Shown: piece by piece, positions 33,252 through 34,489 of the stretch
Layout: every line of letters begins with the position of its first letter
Position numbering within the stretch: position 1 is the stretch's first letter
DNA from: Paramacrobiotus richtersi
Taxonomy: Eukaryota > Tardigrada > Eutardigrada > Parachela > Macrobiotidae
Direction of reading: 5' to 3'
NCBI GenBank assembly: GCA_034698045.1
Contig: JAQGAU010000208.1
Coordinates: forward strand, 1 to 34,489
Length of the DNA stretch: 34,489 nucleotides
Translations under genes and position numbers: made by a program
Notes under the pieces: model-generated
What the model saw: only the letters and a program-made list of their open reading frames with translations
Told to the model about the DNA's origin: nothing
Databases searched by the model: none

Positions 33252-34489
33252 ATGCCGGCTGACTTGGCACGCTCCCATTCCGATGGCCATTTACCCACCC
33301 GCTCATTAATCAAGCCCCATTACCCACCACTAACCGATAACGATCCCCCAGCGGCCAATACGACATGCATTCAACAGGACCGGACGTGCCTACTGCACAA
33401 TCCCCATGCCGCACATTATTACGGCTCCTACTGGAGTCCGGCTGTCAGCGAAATTACCCCCTTAACCCGTCCCCTTGGCCCGGGCGTACTCCGCACCCTG
33501 TACGTCTTCCATGTGGTCGCCGTGACCCTGATCACTCTCAGCATCTTCACCAGTCAGATTGTCGTGACGCTGTTCAGTACACGGGAACCCGCTGTTCAGT
33601 ATGCCAATCTGACTGTGTTTTATGCGTCCGCCTTTCTGGCAGCTGCCTTTTTGTACCCGGTGGTGGGAGGATGGACCCGGCCGGATCGGGTGGTGGTGGT
33701 GGCCGGGCTGGTCGGGATGGGGTATGCGGTCAGTTTGACCTTTGCGCCGGGGGTGTATGTGACGATCCCGATGAATGCCGTGTGTGGGGGATTACTCGGG
33801 TTGCTCAGTGTGTGGCAGGGGGAGAAGGTTGTTCAATTGGGTGTGCAGTATGCTCATGTGAAGATCAATACGTCCAGCGATGCGAAAGCGACTGCCGGGA
33901 GCTGGTTCGTGTGGTCCCAGGTAGAGTGTCGTGTGCTGCATTTTACACTGTCTTACTTTATAAACTAGCTGCCTTTTTCTTTCGTATTCTTAAATGAGAC
34001 TTTTTCATTAGTTGGTGCATGAAATTGTCCTTACATATTTGACATTACTGCGATTAATTTCCGGTCGCCAATATTTTCTTTTAAACTTGCCATTGGATAT
34101 GTACTTAATGGCATATGCTTGGTAGTTTCCATTTATACGAAATCCAAACTTTTCCTTAGTGTACAAAGTTATATAGCTGTTATCCAGATATACTATGGTA
34201 GGTCAATTATTTTTCCACACTGTGTAAAGTTGTTAGTTTTTCTACTGAAATGGTAAGCTGATTTCGATCCACTGTTTATTAGCCATCCTGTGCATTTACG
34301 CGACAGCTGAAACTATGTAATACGTTTCTGTTTTTGTTTGACAACACAGGTGTGGATCCAGATCGGCATCATGCTAGCCGCGTTAACCTGCAGTGCAGCC
34401 CGGGTCTGGGTAATCCCACCCGAACTAAAACCCATCGTCCACCCCTTGGACATGCTGCACCGTTGCGGCGCACACGCCTGCCAGTCACC
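33252..34489 (+). CDS. UNC-93-like major facilitator family membrane protein, 5' part (continues past window)
   Basis: Two exons: 33252..33920 (223 codons) and 34350..34489, phase-0 GT-AG intron, open at the window end. An in-frame TGA at 33246 precedes the start. Residues 1-77 are a Pro/His-rich cytoplasmic N-terminus. Predicted membrane spans: about 79-108 (VLRTLYVFHVVAVTLITLSI onward), 120-141, 147-165, 168-189, and one starting exon two (IGIMLAALTCSAARVWV). The order of short spans, the P-x-x-A-x-x-G-G-L-L-G-L-x-S-V-W-Q-G stretch (173-190), the following QYAH and a SWFVWSQVW before the next span resemble the N-terminal half of UNC-93 proteins, where GxxLWsaqG, YA and ffQSSqVWGNL occupy those places. 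Known members regulate a muscle potassium channel in nematodes or traffic Toll-like receptors in vertebrates. The match is pattern-level; another MFS family is possible. Confidence 0.55.

Overview
This window looks like genomic DNA from a small-genome invertebrate animal. Its genes are split by GT-AG introns, have no operon layout and encode animal families. A dopamine-transporter gene very close in sequence to the insect protein, and a drosomycin-patterned cysteine peptide, point to an ecdysozoan. A tardigrade is my leading guess, but nothing here proves it. All exon models below were built by hand from reading frame, splice signals and intron phase.

Layout. (1) 1-629, plus strand: the last two coding exons of a protein phosphatase 1 catalytic subunit. 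(2) 630-4912: mostly non-coding, with a striking 27-bp hairpin (2078-2144) and a patch of broken, serine-rich frames (2455-3645). (3) 4913-8768, plus: a nine-exon, 536-residue gene joining two tandem LSm14/Scd6-like domains to five C2H2 zinc fingers. I do not recognise this architecture. (4) 11309-19320, plus: an 18-exon, 706-residue SLC6 transporter closest to dopamine transporters. It has a greatly enlarged second extracellular loop and a possible alternative first coding exon at 10743-10923. Introns carry tandem duplications and AT-rich low-complexity DNA. (5) 20244-25974, plus: three tandem two-exon paralogues (205, 193 and about 192 residues). They encode secreted, cysteine-free, amphipathic-helical proteins with conserved N-glycosylation sequons. 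I cannot assign the family, and it is the best candidate here for an undescribed system. (6) 27517-27798, minus: a small secreted eight-cysteine peptide with the drosomycin-type cysteine order. (7) 27799-33251: a long gene-poor stretch with one doubtful minus-strand mini-gene. (8) 33252 to the window end, plus: the 5' part of a multi-membrane-span protein resembling the UNC-93 branch of the MFS.

The genes do not form one pathway. PP1 is a housekeeping gene, the transporter would clear amine transmitter, and the three paralogues plus the eight-cysteine peptide make a 7.5-kb stretch of small secreted-protein genes. Main limits: no database search was possible, UTRs are unknown, and splice choices rest on consensus and phase only.
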